The translations under genes were made by a program, and so were the position numbers. Positions 29,417-37,351 of a stretch of DNA of 64,000 nucleotides are shown in pieces (position 1 is the first letter of the stretch; each line of letters opens with the position of its first letter). A model generated the notes under the pieces. The model was not told where the DNA came from. It worked only from the letters and a program-made list of their open reading frames with translations, and did not search any database. Source of the DNA: Methylobacterium mesophilicum SR1.6/6 (GTDB lineage Bacteria; Pseudomonadota; Alphaproteobacteria; Rhizobiales; Beijerinckiaceae); contig NZ_CP043538.1 of the NCBI RefSeq assembly GCF_000364445.2, positions 4,359,447 through 4,423,446 of the forward strand, read 5' to 3'.

Positions 29417-30865
29417 CTACGCCGCAGTCCCCTCTTTCCGGCGCAGGACCGAGTGCTTCCGCCCGTAGAAGAAATACACGAGCAATCCGATCGCCATCCA
29501 GATCACCAGCCGCAGCCACGTATCGAGCGGCAGGCCGATCATCAGCAGCAGGCAGAACAGGATGCCGAGGATCGGCACCACCGGCACGGCGGGCGCCTTG
29601 AACGGGCGCTTCATGTGGCGGTCGGTGCGCCGCAGGTAGATCACCGATCCGCAGACCAGGATGAAGGCCGCCAGCGTCCCGATGCTGACCATCTCGCCCA
29701 GGATGTTGATCGGCACCAGCGCCGCCACCAGGGCGACCGCGGCCCCGATCAGCGCCTGGCTGCGGTAGGGTGTCTGGTAGGTCGGGTGCACGTGGGAGAA
29801 CATCTTCGGCAGCAGGCCGTCCTGCGCCATGGTGAAGAAGATCCGGCTCTGGCCGTAGAGCAGGACCAGGATCACGGTGGTCAGGCCGGTCAGCGCCCCG
29901 AGCTTGATCAGCAGGGAGAACCAGCCGATGCCGATGACGTCGACGCCCTTGGCGATCGGGTCGGGGACGTTGAGCTCCTTGTAGGGGACGAGGCCGGTCA
30001 GCACCGCCGCCACCAGCACGTAGAGGATCGTGCAGACCGCCAGCGAGCCCAGGATGCCGATCGGCATGTCCTTCTGCGGCCGGCGCGCCTCCTGGGCGGC
30101 GGTGGAGACCGCATCGAAGCCGATGAAGGCGAAGAATACCACACCCGCGCCGCGCAGGATGCCGCTGTAGCCGAAATGCCCGAAGGTACCGTCGTTGTCG
30201 GGGATCAGCGGCTTCCAGTTCGCCGTGTCGACATGGCCCCAGCCCAGCGCGATGAACGCCACCACCACGGTGAGCTTCACCGCCACCATGATGTTGTTGA
30301 AGCGGGCCGATTCCTTGGTGCCGCGCATCAGCAGGATCGTGATCAGCGCCACGATCACCACCGCCGGCAGGTTGAACAGGGCGGTGCCGCCGCCGTCGAT
30401 GGGGGTGCCCGGCGCGTGGGCGAACTGGGCCGGGATCACGATCCCGACATCCTTCAGGATGCTGGTCACGTAGCCCGACCAGCCCACCGCCACCGTAGCG
30501 GCTCCCATGGCGTATTCGAGGATCAGATCCCAGCCGATCAGCCACGCGAAGAACTCGCCCAGCGTCGCGTAGGTGTAGGTGTAGCTCGACCCCGCCACCG
30601 GGATCAGCGCCGCCATCTCGGAGTAGCAGAGGCCCACGAACGCGCAGGCGATGCCGCCGAGCACGAAGGACAGCATGATCCCCGGCCCGGCATATTGCGC
30701 CGCCGCCGTGCCGGTGAGGACGAAGATGCCGGCACCGATGATCGCGCCGATGCCCATGGCGGTGATCGAGAGGGCACCCAGCGATTTCGAGAGCTGCTGC
30801 TCGCCCTCGCCGCTCTCGAGGATGTCGTCGACCGATTTGCGCCCCATCAGGCCCGACGAATCCAT
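29417..30865 (-). CDS. APC-superfamily amino acid permease
   Basis: A 482-residue transporter with about 12 transmembrane segments. TM1 reads ALSITAMGIGAIIGAGIFVL with the G-GAIIG substrate-binding turn. TM6 has VVFFAFIGFDAVSTAAQEAR, the cationic-amino-acid-transporter (CAT/YfnA) signature. A C-terminal RPFKAPAVPVVPILG segment is also typical. The ATG at 30863-30865 has AAGGA about 9 nt upstream and replaces a start 20 codons earlier. Substrate is likely an amino acid; its identity is not determined. It is convergent with moaB. Confidence 0.9.
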   Translation of the reverse strand: MDSSGLMGRKSVDDILESGEGEQQLSKSLGALSITAMGIGAIIGAGIFVLTGTAAAQYAGPGIMLSFVLGGIACAFVGLCYSEMAALIPVAGSSYTYTYATLGEFFAWLIGWDLILEYAMGAATVAVGWSGYVTSILKDVGIVIPAQFAHAPGTPIDGGGTALFNLPAVVIVALITILLMRGTKESARFNNIMVAVKLTVVVAFIALGWGHVDTANWKPLIPDNDGTFGHFGYSGILRGAGVVFFAFIGFDAVSTAAQEARRPQKDMPIGILGSLAVCTILYVLVAAVLTGLVPYKELNVPDPIAKGVDVIGIGWFSLLIKLGALTGLTTVILVLLYGQSRIFFTMAQDGLLPKMFSHVHPTYQTPYRSQALIGAAVALVAALVPINILGEMVSIGTLAAFILVCGSVIYLRRTDRHMKRPFKAPAVPVVPILGILFCLLLMIGLPLDTWLRLVIWMAIGLLVYFFYGRKHSVLRRKEGTAA

Positions 30866-31000
30866 TGTGCGATCCTTCCCGAGGGGAGCGATTTCAACGT
30901 CCTCGCGACAGTGGAGAGACGGCAAATCTTCTCCCGCGCCCCCGGAGTTGTAGAGGAGGCGGGACCGACAACAACGTGGAAGGGCACAAGTTTCTGCCGG

Positions 31001-31531
31001 TCAGGCCCGGTCGATCCGCGCCAGCAGCGCCTTCACCTTGATCCGGGAGCCGAAGGCCGATCCGCCGCGCAGCACCTCCCGCCGCACCACGTCCCCGGCC
31101 CGGGCCTGCCGGGCCCCCATCAGCCTCTCGATCCGGTTGACCAGACGCCCGCTCCAGCCGGCCGCCGGACGGTGCAGGCGCCCGAGCCCGGTCTCCGGCC
31201 GGGCGGTCCCGACGAAGCGGTCCAGGGTGCGGATCCACCCTTCGGCCGGGACGTCGCCGGCCTCCAGGCACAGGACCCAGTCCCGCCGGGCCGCGCCCGC
31301 GCCATCCGCGTAGGGGTTGCCGCTCCGGTGGACGACCAACGTCGCCCCGGTCGCTTCCGCGACGGCCGCGACGGCCTCGCTCTCGCGACCCGTCACGATC
31401 ACGGCGTCGCCGACCAAGCCGCCGGCCACGCCGGAGACGAGCACGCTGAGCGTGTCGGCCAAGCGGTCGATCGCGTCCGGATCAGCCGGGTCGGCCAGAT
31501 AGGTCACCGCGGAGAGCATGAGCGGGCGCAT
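31001..31531 (-). CDS. glycosyltransferase-like protein (GT2-type fold, short)
   Basis: A 176-residue protein: LSVLVSGVAGGLVGDAVIVT, then VAEATGATLVVHRSGNPYAD and WVLCLEAGDVPAEGW resemble the nucleotide-sugar-binding half of family 2 glycosyltransferases, with LEAGD in the place of the DxD-containing strand. It ends soon after a basic RIERLMGARQARAGDVVRRE segment, so the acceptor part is short. ATGs at 31558, 31531 and 31519 are all possible, and none has a strong ribosome binding site. Function is uncertain. It is divergent from the radical SAM gene, with parS between them. Confidence 0.65.
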   Translation of the reverse strand: MRPLMLSAVTYLADPADPDAIDRLADTLSVLVSGVAGGLVGDAVIVTGRESEAVAAVAEATGATLVVHRSGNPYADGAGAARRDWVLCLEAGDVPAEGWIRTLDRFVGTARPETGLGRLHRPAAGWSGRLVNRIERLMGARQARAGDVVRREVLRGGSAFGSRIKVKALLARIDRA

Positions 31532-31653
31532 AGACGATTTTGCGCAGCCGTAAACCATTGAACCGTCTTTCGAAGGACCGGCCGCGTCCGAGAGACGCGG
31601 CGATGCCGGGATTGCCTTAAAAAGAGGCGTTACCCGCCGCCATGTTCGCTCTA

Positions 31654-31669
31654 TGTTCCACGTGAAACA
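31654..31669. promoter_or_regulatory. parS: parS centromere-like site
   Basis: TGTTCCACGTGAAACA is an exact match to the bacterial parS consensus bound by the chromosome-partition CTP switch protein ParB. It lies in a 153-bp intergenic region and ends 15 bp before the radical SAM ATG. Exact 16-base parS matches are rarely found by chance and usually cluster near oriC. Confidence 0.85.
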
Positions 31670-31684
31670 CGGGGGCGACGGGTC

Positions 31685-32800
31685 ATGACGCCGAAAGGGG
31701 ACGCGGTCGGCACGAGCGCGACGCGACGGCTCGGTGCGAGCACGCCGCCGGAACAGGCTCGGCGCGGTCGCGGTTCGACCGCCAATCCCACCGGCCGGTT
31801 CGAGGCAGCCCGGCGAGAGGCGTTCCACGATGCCGAGTGGGCGCCGGATGATCCGACGCCCCTGCGCACGCAGGTGACGCCGGAACGATCCGCCCGGATC
31901 ATCGCCCGCAACACGTCGCCCGACATCCCGTTCGACCGGTCGATCAACCCGTATCGCGGCTGCGAGCACGGCTGCATCTACTGCTACGCGCGGCCGACCC
32001 ACGCGTGGCTCGGCCTGTCGCCGGGGCTCGACTTCGAATCGCGGATCTTCAGCAAACCGGACGCGCCCCGGCTCCTCGCCCGCGAGCTCGCGGCGCCGGG
32101 CTACCAACCGGAGACGATCGCCCTCGGCACCGCCACCGACCCCTACCAGCCGGCCGAGCGCGAGCACCGCATCACCCACGGGATCCTCGACGTGCTCCGC
32201 GAGGCGCGGCACCCCGTCGGCATCACCACGAAATCGGACCTCGTCCTGCGCGATCTCGACATCCTGGCCGAGATGGCCGCGCGCGATCTCGTCCTCGTGG
32301 CGGTCTCGCTGCCGACCCTGGATCCGGACCTCGCGCGGCGCCTCGATCCCCGGGCGCCCCGGCCGGAGAAGCGGCTCGCCGCGATGCGCCGGCTGGCCGA
32401 GGCGGGCGTGCCCGTGATGATCAACGTCTCGCCGATCATTCCAGGCCTGACCGACCATGAGATCGAGGCGATCCTGGACCGCGCCCGGGAGAGCGGCGCG
32501 AGCCGGATCGGCTACGCGCTCCTGCGGCTCCCGGGGGAGGTGGCCGACCTCGTCGCCGATTGGTTCTCCGAGCATTATCCCGAGCGCAAGGAACGCGCCT
32601 TCGGGTTGCTGCGGCAGTCCCGGGGCGGCCGCGAGAACGATCCCCGCTTCGGTCACCGCTTCCGCGGCGAGGGTGCCTACGCGTCGATGATCGGGCAGCG
32701 CGTGCGGCTTGCCGGCACCCGGCTCGGCTTCGCGTTCGGGCGGATGACGCTGAACCGGGACGCCTTCCGCAGGCCGGGGGAGCAACTGACGCTGCTCTGA
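31685..32800 (+). CDS. PA0069-family radical SAM protein
   Basis: The 371-residue protein has the radical SAM [4Fe-4S] motif CEHGCIYC in INPYRGCEHGCIYCYARPTH, followed by the family-specific WLGLSPGLDFESRIF and IALGTATDPYQPAEREH. The middle (AVSLPTLDPDLARRLDPRAP and MINVSPIIPGLTD) completes the barrel. The C-terminus (GRMTLNRDAFRRPGEQLTLL) ends as in PA0069 relatives. It resembles SplB-like lyases, but the substrate is unknown. The N-terminal 50 residues are low-complexity. It is convergent with rnhB. Confidence 0.88.
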   Translation: MTPKGDAVGTSATRRLGASTPPEQARRGRGSTANPTGRFEAARREAFHDAEWAPDDPTPLRTQVTPERSARIIARNTSPDIPFDRSINPYRGCEHGCIYCYARPTHAWLGLSPGLDFESRIFSKPDAPRLLARELAAPGYQPETIALGTATDPYQPAEREHRITHGILDVLREARHPVGITTKSDLVLRDLDILAEMAARDLVLVAVSLPTLDPDLARRLDPRAPRPEKRLAAMRRLAEAGVPVMINVSPIIPGLTDHEIEAILDRARESGASRIGYALLRLPGEVADLVADWFSEHYPERKERAFGLLRQSRGGRENDPRFGHRFRGEGAYASMIGQRVRLAGTRLGFAFGRMTLNRDAFRRPGEQLTLL

Positions 32801-32917
32801 CGGGCCGGAGAAGGGGCGTGGTCCATCCAACGCATCGCCTCGGGATGCGGTCGAGAACGGGACAGCCGACGTCACCTCCCGCTGCTGTGGTGCCGTGGCC
32901 TGCCGAAGCGAGGCCGC

Positions 32918-33601
32918 TCAGCGTTCGAAGCCCCGGGTGAAGCTCAGCCGGTGATGCGGGCTGCGGCCGAGCTTCGTCAGGCCGGCCCGGTGGAGCTGCG
33001 TGCCGTAGCCGACATTCCGCTCCCAGCCGTAACCGGGGTGGCGCTCGGCGAGGCGCCGCATCAGGGCGTCGCGGAAGACCTTGGCGACGATCGAGGCGGC
33101 GGCGATCTGCGGCACGAGCCGGTCCCCGCCGACCACCGCCCCGCCGGGAAGCCCGGGCAGGGCATCCCGACCGTCAACCAGGACCGGCGCCGCGATCCCG
33201 AGGCGGCCCACCGCGCGCGCCATGGCGTCCAGCGTCGCGGCGCGGATGTTGATCCGATCGATCAGCGCCCGCGAGCCCGCCGCCACCGCTACGTGCGCAT
33301 GGGTGCGGATCAGCGGCGCCAGCCGGGCACGGACCGGCTCGAGCAGGCGCTTGCTGTCGTCGAGGGCGCCGAGCAGGGTCGGCGGGAGCGCCGCGGGGTC
33401 GAACCAGACCGCGGCCACGATCACCGGGCCGCAGAGTGCGCCGCGCCCGACCTCGTCGCAGCCGATGACGGCGGGATATCTGGCCGCCTGGGCCGGATCG
33501 AACGGAGTGTCGGTGGCGGGCGGCTTCCGAGCACTCGGCTTGAAACTCGGCGGCCTGGGATTGAGCGGCCTGGGAGCGGACGGCTTGGGAGCGGGCGGCA
33601 T
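32918..33601 (-). CDS. rnhB: ribonuclease HII
   Basis: The 227-residue enzyme cleaves RNA in RNA-DNA hybrids, including single ribonucleotides in DNA. Catalytic acidic residues are visible in VIGCDEVGRGALCGPVIVAA (DE), LLGALDDSKRLL and the later IAAASIVAKVFRDALM. The C-terminal half has GYGWERNVGYGTQLHRAGL followed by HHRLSFTRGF. An unusual Pro/Ser/Lys-rich extension of about 35 residues precedes the catalytic domain (APRPLNPRPPSFKPSARKPP), starting at the only upstream ATG (33599-33601). It follows the GT4 gene by 38 bp and reads the same way. Confidence 0.94.
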   Translation of the reverse strand: MPPAPKPSAPRPLNPRPPSFKPSARKPPATDTPFDPAQAARYPAVIGCDEVGRGALCGPVIVAAVWFDPAALPPTLLGALDDSKRLLEPVRARLAPLIRTHAHVAVAAGSRALIDRINIRAATLDAMARAVGRLGIAAPVLVDGRDALPGLPGGAVVGGDRLVPQIAAASIVAKVFRDALMRRLAERHPGYGWERNVGYGTQLHRAGLTKLGRSPHHRLSFTRGFER

Positions 33602-33639
33602 GGCGCCCTCCTGCCATCCCGCGCGGGCGCCGTCACCGG

Positions 33640-34686
33640 TCAGGCAGCGTCGCGGCTGCCCCGTTCGCCGCCATGCGCCTCGATGATGTTGCCGAAGAAC
33701 TGGCGGGCGCTCACGTCCCAGCCGCAGCGCAGGGCCTCGGCGCGGCACGCGGCCCGCGACAGGTCGAGGGCGGCGAGGGCGGCGGCCCGCAGGTCGCGAT
33801 CGAGGGATCCCACCGGCTTGCCCCCGACCACGTCGTCGGGGCCGGGCACCGGGAAGGCCGCCACCGGCAGGCCGCTGGCCAGCGCCTCCAGGAGCACGAT
33901 CCCGAACGTGTCGGTGAGGCTCGGGAAGACGAAGACGTCGCAGGCAGCGTAGACCGCCGCGAGGGCGGCCCCGGTGCGGGTGCCGAGGAAGCGCGCCCCG
34001 GGGGCCAGCGCCTGCAGGCGCGCGCGATCCGGCCCGTCGCCGACCACGACCTTCGTGCCCGGCAGGTCGAGGCCCAGGAAGGCGGCGACGTTCTTCTCCA
34101 CCGCCAAGCGCCCGACATACAGGAACAGCGGCCGCGGCAGCCCGGCGAGGTCGGCCGGTGCCGGCGCGCCGGGCTCGGCGGGGCGGAACCGCTCGGTGTC
34201 GACGCCGCGCGTCCAGCGCATCAGCTGGCCGAAGCCCCTCGCCGCCAGCTCGCCCTGGAGCGTGGCGGTGCTGACCATCGTGCCCCGCGCGGCCCCGTGG
34301 AAGCGGCGCAGGTAGGCGTAGGACCACGCCTCCGGCACCGGCGCCCGCGCGGCGAGGTATTCGGGGAAGCGGGTGTGATAGCTGGTCGTGAAAGGCAGGT
34401 CGTGGGCGAGGCAATGCCGCCGGGCGGCGAGACCCACCGGCCCCTCGGTGGCGATGTGGACGTGGCTCGGCCGCTCGGCCTTCCAGCGCGCCGCCACGCG
34501 CTCCCGTCCGGCATAGGCCAGGCGGATCTCGGGATAGCCGGGCAGGGGCAGCGACCGGAAATCCGCCACCGTGAGCAGCGCCGTCTCGAAGCCGTGCTCC
34601 GGGGCCCGGCGGACCATCTGCTCCAGGGAGCGCACCACGCCGTTGACCTGCGGGTGCCACGCGTCGCTGGCGATGAGAAGCTTCAC
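33640..34686 (-). CDS. GT4 family glycosyltransferase
   Basis: A 348-residue GT-B enzyme: the start KLLIASDAWHPQVNGVVRSL and HIATEGPVGLAARRHCL, SYHTRFPEYLAAR follow the pattern of GDP-mannose-type alpha-mannosyltransferases. The C-terminal donor domain has LFLYVGRLAVEKNV, KVVVGDGPDRARLQ and VFPSLTDTFGIVLLEALASG with the E-x7-E motif. Two GTG starts are possible. The one at 34686 has GAGGA 8 nt upstream; the one at 34701 overlaps the previous stop as GTGA. The preceding gene encodes an LpxH-like phosphatase, suggesting a glycolipid or lipid A-like product. The sugar and acceptor are not fixed by sequence. Confidence 0.88.
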   Translation of the reverse strand: MKLLIASDAWHPQVNGVVRSLEQMVRRAPEHGFETALLTVADFRSLPLPGYPEIRLAYAGRERVAARWKAERPSHVHIATEGPVGLAARRHCLAHDLPFTTSYHTRFPEYLAARAPVPEAWSYAYLRRFHGAARGTMVSTATLQGELAARGFGQLMRWTRGVDTERFRPAEPGAPAPADLAGLPRPLFLYVGRLAVEKNVAAFLGLDLPGTKVVVGDGPDRARLQALAPGARFLGTRTGAALAAVYAACDVFVFPSLTDTFGIVLLEALASGLPVAAFPVPGPDDVVGGKPVGSLDRDLRAAALAALDLSRAACRAEALRCGWDVSARQFFGNIIEAHGGERGSRDAA

Positions 34687-34697
34687 GGAAGCGGTCC

Positions 34698-35513
34698 TCA
34701 CGCCACCGCGCGCCGGTCCGGCAGCGCCTGCGGCACGGTCTCGGCGGCGCGGGCGCGCAGGAGACTCGGATAGTGCAGCACCTCGATGCGGCCGTCGTAG
34801 TGCTCCACCAGCCCGGTGCAGGACTCCACCCAGTCGCCCGTGTTGAGGTAGCGCAGCTCGCCGATCGGCCGGTCGGCCGCGTGGTGGATGTGGCCGCAGA
34901 TGACCCCGTCGGCCCCCTGGCGGCGGGCCTCCTCGGCCAGGATCGTCTCGAACCGGCCGATGAAGCTGACGGCGTTCTTCACCCGCAGCTTCGCCCAGGC
35001 GGAGAGCGACCAGTAGGACAGGCCCAGGCGGCGGCGCACCTTGTTGATGAGCGTGTTTAGGCTCAGCGCCAGCGTGTAGGCCCCGTCGCCGAGATGGGCG
35101 AGCCAGGGCGAGTGGCGGACCACCATGTCGAACTGGTCGCCGTGAATCACGAGATAGCGCTTGCCGTCCGCCGCCTCGTGGATCGCGGTCTCGGCGAGCT
35201 CGATGCCGCCGAAGTTCGTGCCGACGTAGTCGCGCAGGAACTCGTCGTGGTTGCCCGGCAGGTAGACGATGCGCGCGCCCTTGCGGACCTTGCGCAGCAT
35301 CTTCTGGACGACGTCGTTGTGCTCCTGCGGCCAGTACCAGCCGGAGCGCAGCTGCCAGCCGTCGACGATGTCGCCCACGAGGTAGATCGTGTCGGCGTCG
35401 TAATCCTTCAGGAACGACAGCAGCAGGCCGGCCTGACAGCCGCGCGTGCCGAGATGCAGGTCGGACAGGAACAGCGTCCGCACGCGGACCGGCATCTCCT
35501 CAACCTCGGCCAC
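34698..35513 (-). CDS. UDP-2,3-diacylglucosamine diphosphatase-like metallophosphoesterase
   Basis: The 271-residue calcineurin-type phosphoesterase has all metal motifs: LFLSDLHLGTRG (DxH), YLVGDIVDGW (GDxxD), VYLPGNHDEFL (GNHD), VIHGDQFD and GVICGHIHHA (GHxH). The YWSLSAWAKLRVKNAV insertion and IGELRYLNTGDWVESCT end match the LpxH-like branch next to glycosyltransferases in alphaproteobacteria. A GTG start at 35511-35513 has GGGAGG 5-6 nt upstream; an ATG six codons in is an alternative. It overlaps the GT4 gene region by 4 bp. It may hydrolyse UDP-2,3-diacylglucosamine to lipid X or a similar pyrophosphate. Confidence 0.86.
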   Translation of the reverse strand: MAEVEEMPVRVRTLFLSDLHLGTRGCQAGLLLSFLKDYDADTIYLVGDIVDGWQLRSGWYWPQEHNDVVQKMLRKVRKGARIVYLPGNHDEFLRDYVGTNFGGIELAETAIHEAADGKRYLVIHGDQFDMVVRHSPWLAHLGDGAYTLALSLNTLINKVRRRLGLSYWSLSAWAKLRVKNAVSFIGRFETILAEEARRQGADGVICGHIHHAADRPIGELRYLNTGDWVESCTGLVEHYDGRIEVLHYPSLLRARAAETVPQALPDRRAVA

Positions 35514-36039
35514 GGCACCCTCCCGGCGGCTGACTGGTGCCGGGATCCAGAGCGCGATCCCATCTCAGTTTGATGACGCGTATTGATGCTGCGCCGCGCG
35601 ACGGCCCTCATGCCGGCAGCCACGTGCAGTGCGGCAAAGCTTCTCAACCGGAGGTCCGCTTCGCTGCGGCGCACAAAAAATTTTTTTGCCAAGTTCCGGA
35701 AGTTTTTCCGGTTTTCCTTTCGAGCGTTACCGCCACATAATACCAGGAACTGGCATCAGGGAGCTGAGCCGGGCTTAGACAGGAAGGCGGCGAGGACGGC
35801 CCTGGGGGCCGTTGTTACGGGACGGCAATTCGGAGGCGACCGGCGCGCGGGGGCGTGCCGCGACGCGAGCGGCGTGAGGCCGCCTGCCGCTCCGCAGCGC
35901 CCCCCATTTCACGGCATGGGCAGACGTTCGAAGGCGCGGGGGAACGCGCCGCGACCGCCGCCGGACCGACTCCCGAGGATGCTTGGACAACCGGCGCGGG
36001 TGCGAGCCCGCGCGCAACGGACTATTCGGAGGAAACATC
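35514..36039. other. upstream region of the serine-cycle locus
   Basis: A 526-bp non-coding stretch between the divergent phosphatase gene and sga. It holds an AT-rich island unlike the surroundings: six A followed by seven T (35675-35687), then a 6-bp hairpin CCGGAA/TTCCGG (35696-35711) followed by four T. It should contain the promoter and binding sites of a LysR-type regulator such as QscR, known to control this operon in M. extorquens. I cannot place them exactly. The sga ribosome binding site is GGAGGAA. Confidence 0.6.
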
Positions 36040-37248
36040 ATGGCCGCAACCCGGCGCCCCGGTCGCAACCACCTCTTCATCCCGGGCCCCACCAACATCC
36101 CGGAGCGCGTCCTGCGCGCGATGCACGTGCCGTCGGAGGATCACCGCTCGCCGAGCTTCCCCGAGCTGGTGAAGCCGCTCCTGCAGGACTCCAAGATGGT
36201 GTTCGGCTCGACCAACGGGACCGTCATCCTGTTCCCGTCCTCGGGCACCGGCATCTGGGAATCGGCCCTGTCCAACACCCTGTGCCGCGGCGACAAGGTG
36301 CTCACCGCCCGCTACGGCCAGTTCAGCCACCTCTGGGTCGACATGGCCCAGCGCCTCGGCCTCGACGTGATCGTCCAGGACGAGGAGTGGGGCGCGGGCG
36401 CCGATCCGCAGAAGATCGAGGAGGCCCTGCGGGCCGACAAGGACCACGCCATCAAGGCCGTGATGGTCGTCCACAACGAGACCGCCACGGGCGTCACCAG
36501 CGACATCGGCGCGGTGCGCAAGGCGATCGACGCGGCCGGCCACCCGGCGCTGCTGTTCGTGGACGGCATCTCGTCGATCGGCTCGCTGCCGTTCAAGATG
36601 GACGAGTGGGGCGTCGACTGCGCCATCGCGGGTTCGCAGAAGGGCTTCATGCTGCCGGCCGGCCTCGGCCTGATCTGCATCAGCCCCAAGGCGCTCAAGA
36701 TCGCCGAAGGCGGCACCGGCCGGAACGACCGGCTCGGCCACGCCTACTTCGCCTGGAAGGACCAGCTGGCCGCCAACGCCACCGGCTACTTCCCCTACAC
36801 CCCCGTCCTGCCGCTGCTCTACGGCCTCCGCGAGGCCCTGGAGATCGTCAAGGAGGAGGGGCTGGAGAACGTCTATCACCGCCACCACGTGCTCGCCGAG
36901 GCGACCCGCCAGGCCGTGGCGGCCTGGGGCCTCAAGCCCTGCGCCAAGGAGCCGAAGTGGAACTCCGACACGGTCACGGCGATCGTGGTGCCGGAGGGTG
37001 CCGACGCCGCCAAGGTGATCATCCACGCCTTCGAGCGCTACAACCTCTCGCTGGGCGCAGGCCTGTCGAAAGTCGCCGGCAAGGTGTTCCGCATCGGCCA
37101 CCTCGGCGACCTGAACGAGCTGTCGCTGCTGGGCGCCATCGCGGGCGCCGAGATGGCCATGCTCGATTGCGGCATCAAGGTCACGCCGGGCTCGGGCGTC
37201 GCCGCCGCCTCCAGCTACCTGCGCGAGAATCCGCTGCATAAGGCGTGA
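36040..37248 (+). CDS. sga: serine-glyoxylate aminotransferase
   Basis: The 402-residue PLP enzyme converts serine and glyoxylate to hydroxypyruvate and glycine, the central transamination of the serine cycle. It starts MAATRRPGRNHLFIPGPTNI, nearly the same as the M. extorquens enzyme, and has the same length (402). The PLP-binding lysine is in AIAGSQKGFMLPAGLG, with VDGISSIGSLPF upstream as the Asp-containing strand. GTNxTE-type GSTNGTVILFPSSGTG binds the cofactor phosphate. The ATG at 36040 has GGAGGAA about 7 nt upstream; the frame extends 19 codons further without support. First gene of the sga-hprA-mtdA-fch cluster. Confidence 0.97.
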   Translation: MAATRRPGRNHLFIPGPTNIPERVLRAMHVPSEDHRSPSFPELVKPLLQDSKMVFGSTNGTVILFPSSGTGIWESALSNTLCRGDKVLTARYGQFSHLWVDMAQRLGLDVIVQDEEWGAGADPQKIEEALRADKDHAIKAVMVVHNETATGVTSDIGAVRKAIDAAGHPALLFVDGISSIGSLPFKMDEWGVDCAIAGSQKGFMLPAGLGLICISPKALKIAEGGTGRNDRLGHAYFAWKDQLAANATGYFPYTPVLPLLYGLREALEIVKEEGLENVYHRHHVLAEATRQAVAAWGLKPCAKEPKWNSDTVTAIVVPEGADAAKVIIHAFERYNLSLGAGLSKVAGKVFRIGHLGDLNELSLLGAIAGAEMAMLDCGIKVTPGSGVAAASSYLRENPLHKA

Positions 37249-37262
37249 GCCGCGCACGCGAT

Positions 37263-37294
37263 CGGGGCGGGTCCGGGTTGCCGGGCCCGCCCCG
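37263..37294 (+). other. strong hairpin between sga and hprA
   Basis: CGGGGCGGGTCCGG and CCGGGCCCGCCCCG form a 14-bp stem with one G-U pair around a GTTG loop, 14 bp after the sga stop. No T tract follows, so an mRNA-stabilising or attenuating element within the operon is more likely than a terminator. Confidence 0.5.
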
Positions 37295-37351
37295 GCGCGC
37301 AAGTAAGACCAAGGCTATCGAGGAAACAGCCCGTCGTCCGAGAGGGGTCCT

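Noticed and set aside
29126..31561. 811-codon + strand frame opposite the amino acid permease
   Set aside because: Antisense shadow with no recognisable domain, crossing three real genes.
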